Part shown: one piece after another, positions 32,593-33,227 of the stretch | How the letters are laid out: every line of letters begins with the position of its first letter | Position numbering within the stretch: the first letter of the stretch is position 1 | Origin: Bacteroidales bacterium | Lineage (GTDB): Bacteria > Bacteroidota > Bacteroidia > Bacteroidales > F082 | Length of the DNA stretch: 33,227 nucleotides | Direction of reading: 5' to 3' | Assembly: GCA_029933565.1 (NCBI GenBank) | Contig: JAOZNY010000006.1 | Coordinates: forward strand, 1 to 33,227 | Notes under the pieces: model-generated | The model's database searches: none | What the model was told of the DNA's origin: nothing | The model's input: only the letters and a program-made list of their open reading frames with translations | Made by a program: the position numbers and the translations under genes

Positions 32593-33227
32593 CTAATTCT
32601 GTTTTTTAATCTTATCATCTTTCGACAAGCCCTCCAAAACTTCAATATTAATTCCATCGGAAAGGCCAGTTTTAATGTATCTCTTTTCAAATACTTGTGG
32701 CTCTATTTCCACCTCTACAAAAACAGTATCATTTTCAAACTGAAGAAGACTTTCGGAAATTGCTAAAACACTGTCGACCCTGTTAAGTACAATATTTGCA
32801 TTTGCGCTGTAACCTGCTCTGATAAATTGATTTTCCAGAAGTTTCACATCAGCCTTAATTTCGAATTGAACGGCACCATTTACCTCAGCACCCTTTGGGG
32901 AAATATGTTCAAGCATTGCTTCAAACTCCACATCTTCGAGTGCACCAATAACAAGAATTAAAGGCATTCCCTCTTTAATTTTTCCTACTTCCGACTCATC
33001 GATATTTCCTTCAAAAACCATTTCTCCCATATCGGCAATATTTGCAATTGTTGTTCCTGCATTAAAGTTATTAGCCTCAATTACCTGATATCCAATCTCA
33101 ACAGGAATAGCCAAAATCATTCCATCTATGGTTGCTTTTACAAGAGTATTTGTCTGTCCTCCTGAGTTTTTTGTCTGACCTTCCAGAATTAACTCAAGGG
33201 TTTCCTGTGCTGTTTCCAGTTCTTCGA
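32593..33227 (-). CDS. RND/HlyD-family efflux adaptor, 5' end outside the window
   Basis: The frame stays open from the window edge (33227) to the stop at 32593, so the track's ATG at 33120 is internal. The visible part is the C-terminal half of a periplasmic adaptor: the end of the coiled-coil (EELETAQETLELI), the barrel/lipoyl return TLVKATIDGMILAIPVEIGYQV, the beta-barrel segment EGNIDESEVGKIKEGMPL, and the membrane-proximal domain ending VLEGLSKDDKIKKQN. Such proteins bridge an inner-membrane pump (MacB or RND type) to an outer-membrane channel. Pump partner not visible here; one would expect it just downstream, but the DUF4143 genes lie there. Confidence 0.88.
   Translation of the reverse strand, partial: EELETAQETLELILEGQTKNSGGQTNTLVKATIDGMILAIPVEIGYQVIEANNFNAGTTIANIADMGEMVFEGNIDESEVGKIKEGMPLILVIGALEDVEFEAMLEHISPKGAEVNGAVQFEIKADVKLLENQFIRAGYSANANIVLNRVDSVLAISESLLQFENDTVFVEVEIEPQVFEKRYIKTGLSDGINIEVLEGLSKDDKIKKQN

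Overview
The window looks like chromosomal DNA of an AT-rich, fermentative member of the Bacteroidota, probably a Bacteroidales/Marinilabiliales-type lineage. Supporting signs are promoter elements of the Bacteroidota type (a TTG/TTTG box about 17-20 nt upstream of TAnnTTTG) in front of many genes, little sign of Shine-Dalgarno use, an S46 dipeptidyl-peptidase, DUF4143 ATPases, a DUF6249 protein and a sodium-pumping methylmalonyl-CoA decarboxylase operon. I saw no rRNA, tRNA, CRISPR array or insertion sequence. The lineage call is inference from gene content and promoter style.

Layout. 1-125: a short array of palindrome-cored repeats. 126-554 (-): small membrane protein. 722-886: copy 1 of a structured dispersed repeat, just before a membrane-anchored MutS-like ATPase (923-2725). 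2834-4334: a hipBA module with a clear promoter and a perfect palindrome over the hipB start. 4405-5133: outer-membrane beta-barrel protein. 5225-8450 (-): a glycyl radical enzyme and its activase; the activase seems to start at a non-standard codon. 8776-12931: mce-mmdA-oadG-mmdC-mmdB, which epimerises and decarboxylates methylmalonyl-CoA to propionyl-CoA while exporting Na+. 12970-13495: a RelE/ParE-type toxin-antitoxin pair. 13512-14317: uridine kinase and a DUF1289 protein. 14331-14444: REP/MITE-like repeat. 14492-14833 (-): DUF6249 protein.

14918-16468: tryptophanase (tnaA) behind a leader with a 23-codon ORF and an intrinsic-terminator hairpin, a possible attenuator. 16526-17077: HdeD/DUF308 membrane protein overlapping convergent recJ (17052-18821, -). 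19029-20270 (-): MacB-type permease. 20415-21932: purH. 22039-24401: mreBCD cell-shape operon ended by a hairpin terminator. 24504-26762 (-): S46 dipeptidyl-peptidase with a DPP7-type glycine in S1. 27119-27814: secreted protein with a C-terminal sorting tail, then a very long perfect terminator. 27931-28099: dispersed repeat copy 2. 28092-29732 (-): M49-like lipoprotein metallopeptidase. 29901-32433 (-): two DUF4143 ATPases, each behind its own 32- or 33-bp direct-repeat array woven into the promoter. 32593-33227 (-): 5'-truncated RND/HlyD adaptor protein.

Together the genes suggest an anaerobic peptide and amino-acid fermenter: secreted peptidases supply peptides, tryptophanase yields pyruvate, ammonia and indole, glycyl-radical chemistry needs anoxia, and the methylmalonyl-CoA decarboxylase turns succinate-derived carbon into propionate and a sodium gradient. 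Most genes are ordinary core functions. The most unusual signals are regulatory: the tnaA leader, the DUF4143 promoter arrays, the activase start, and the structured repeat with an apparent compensatory change.
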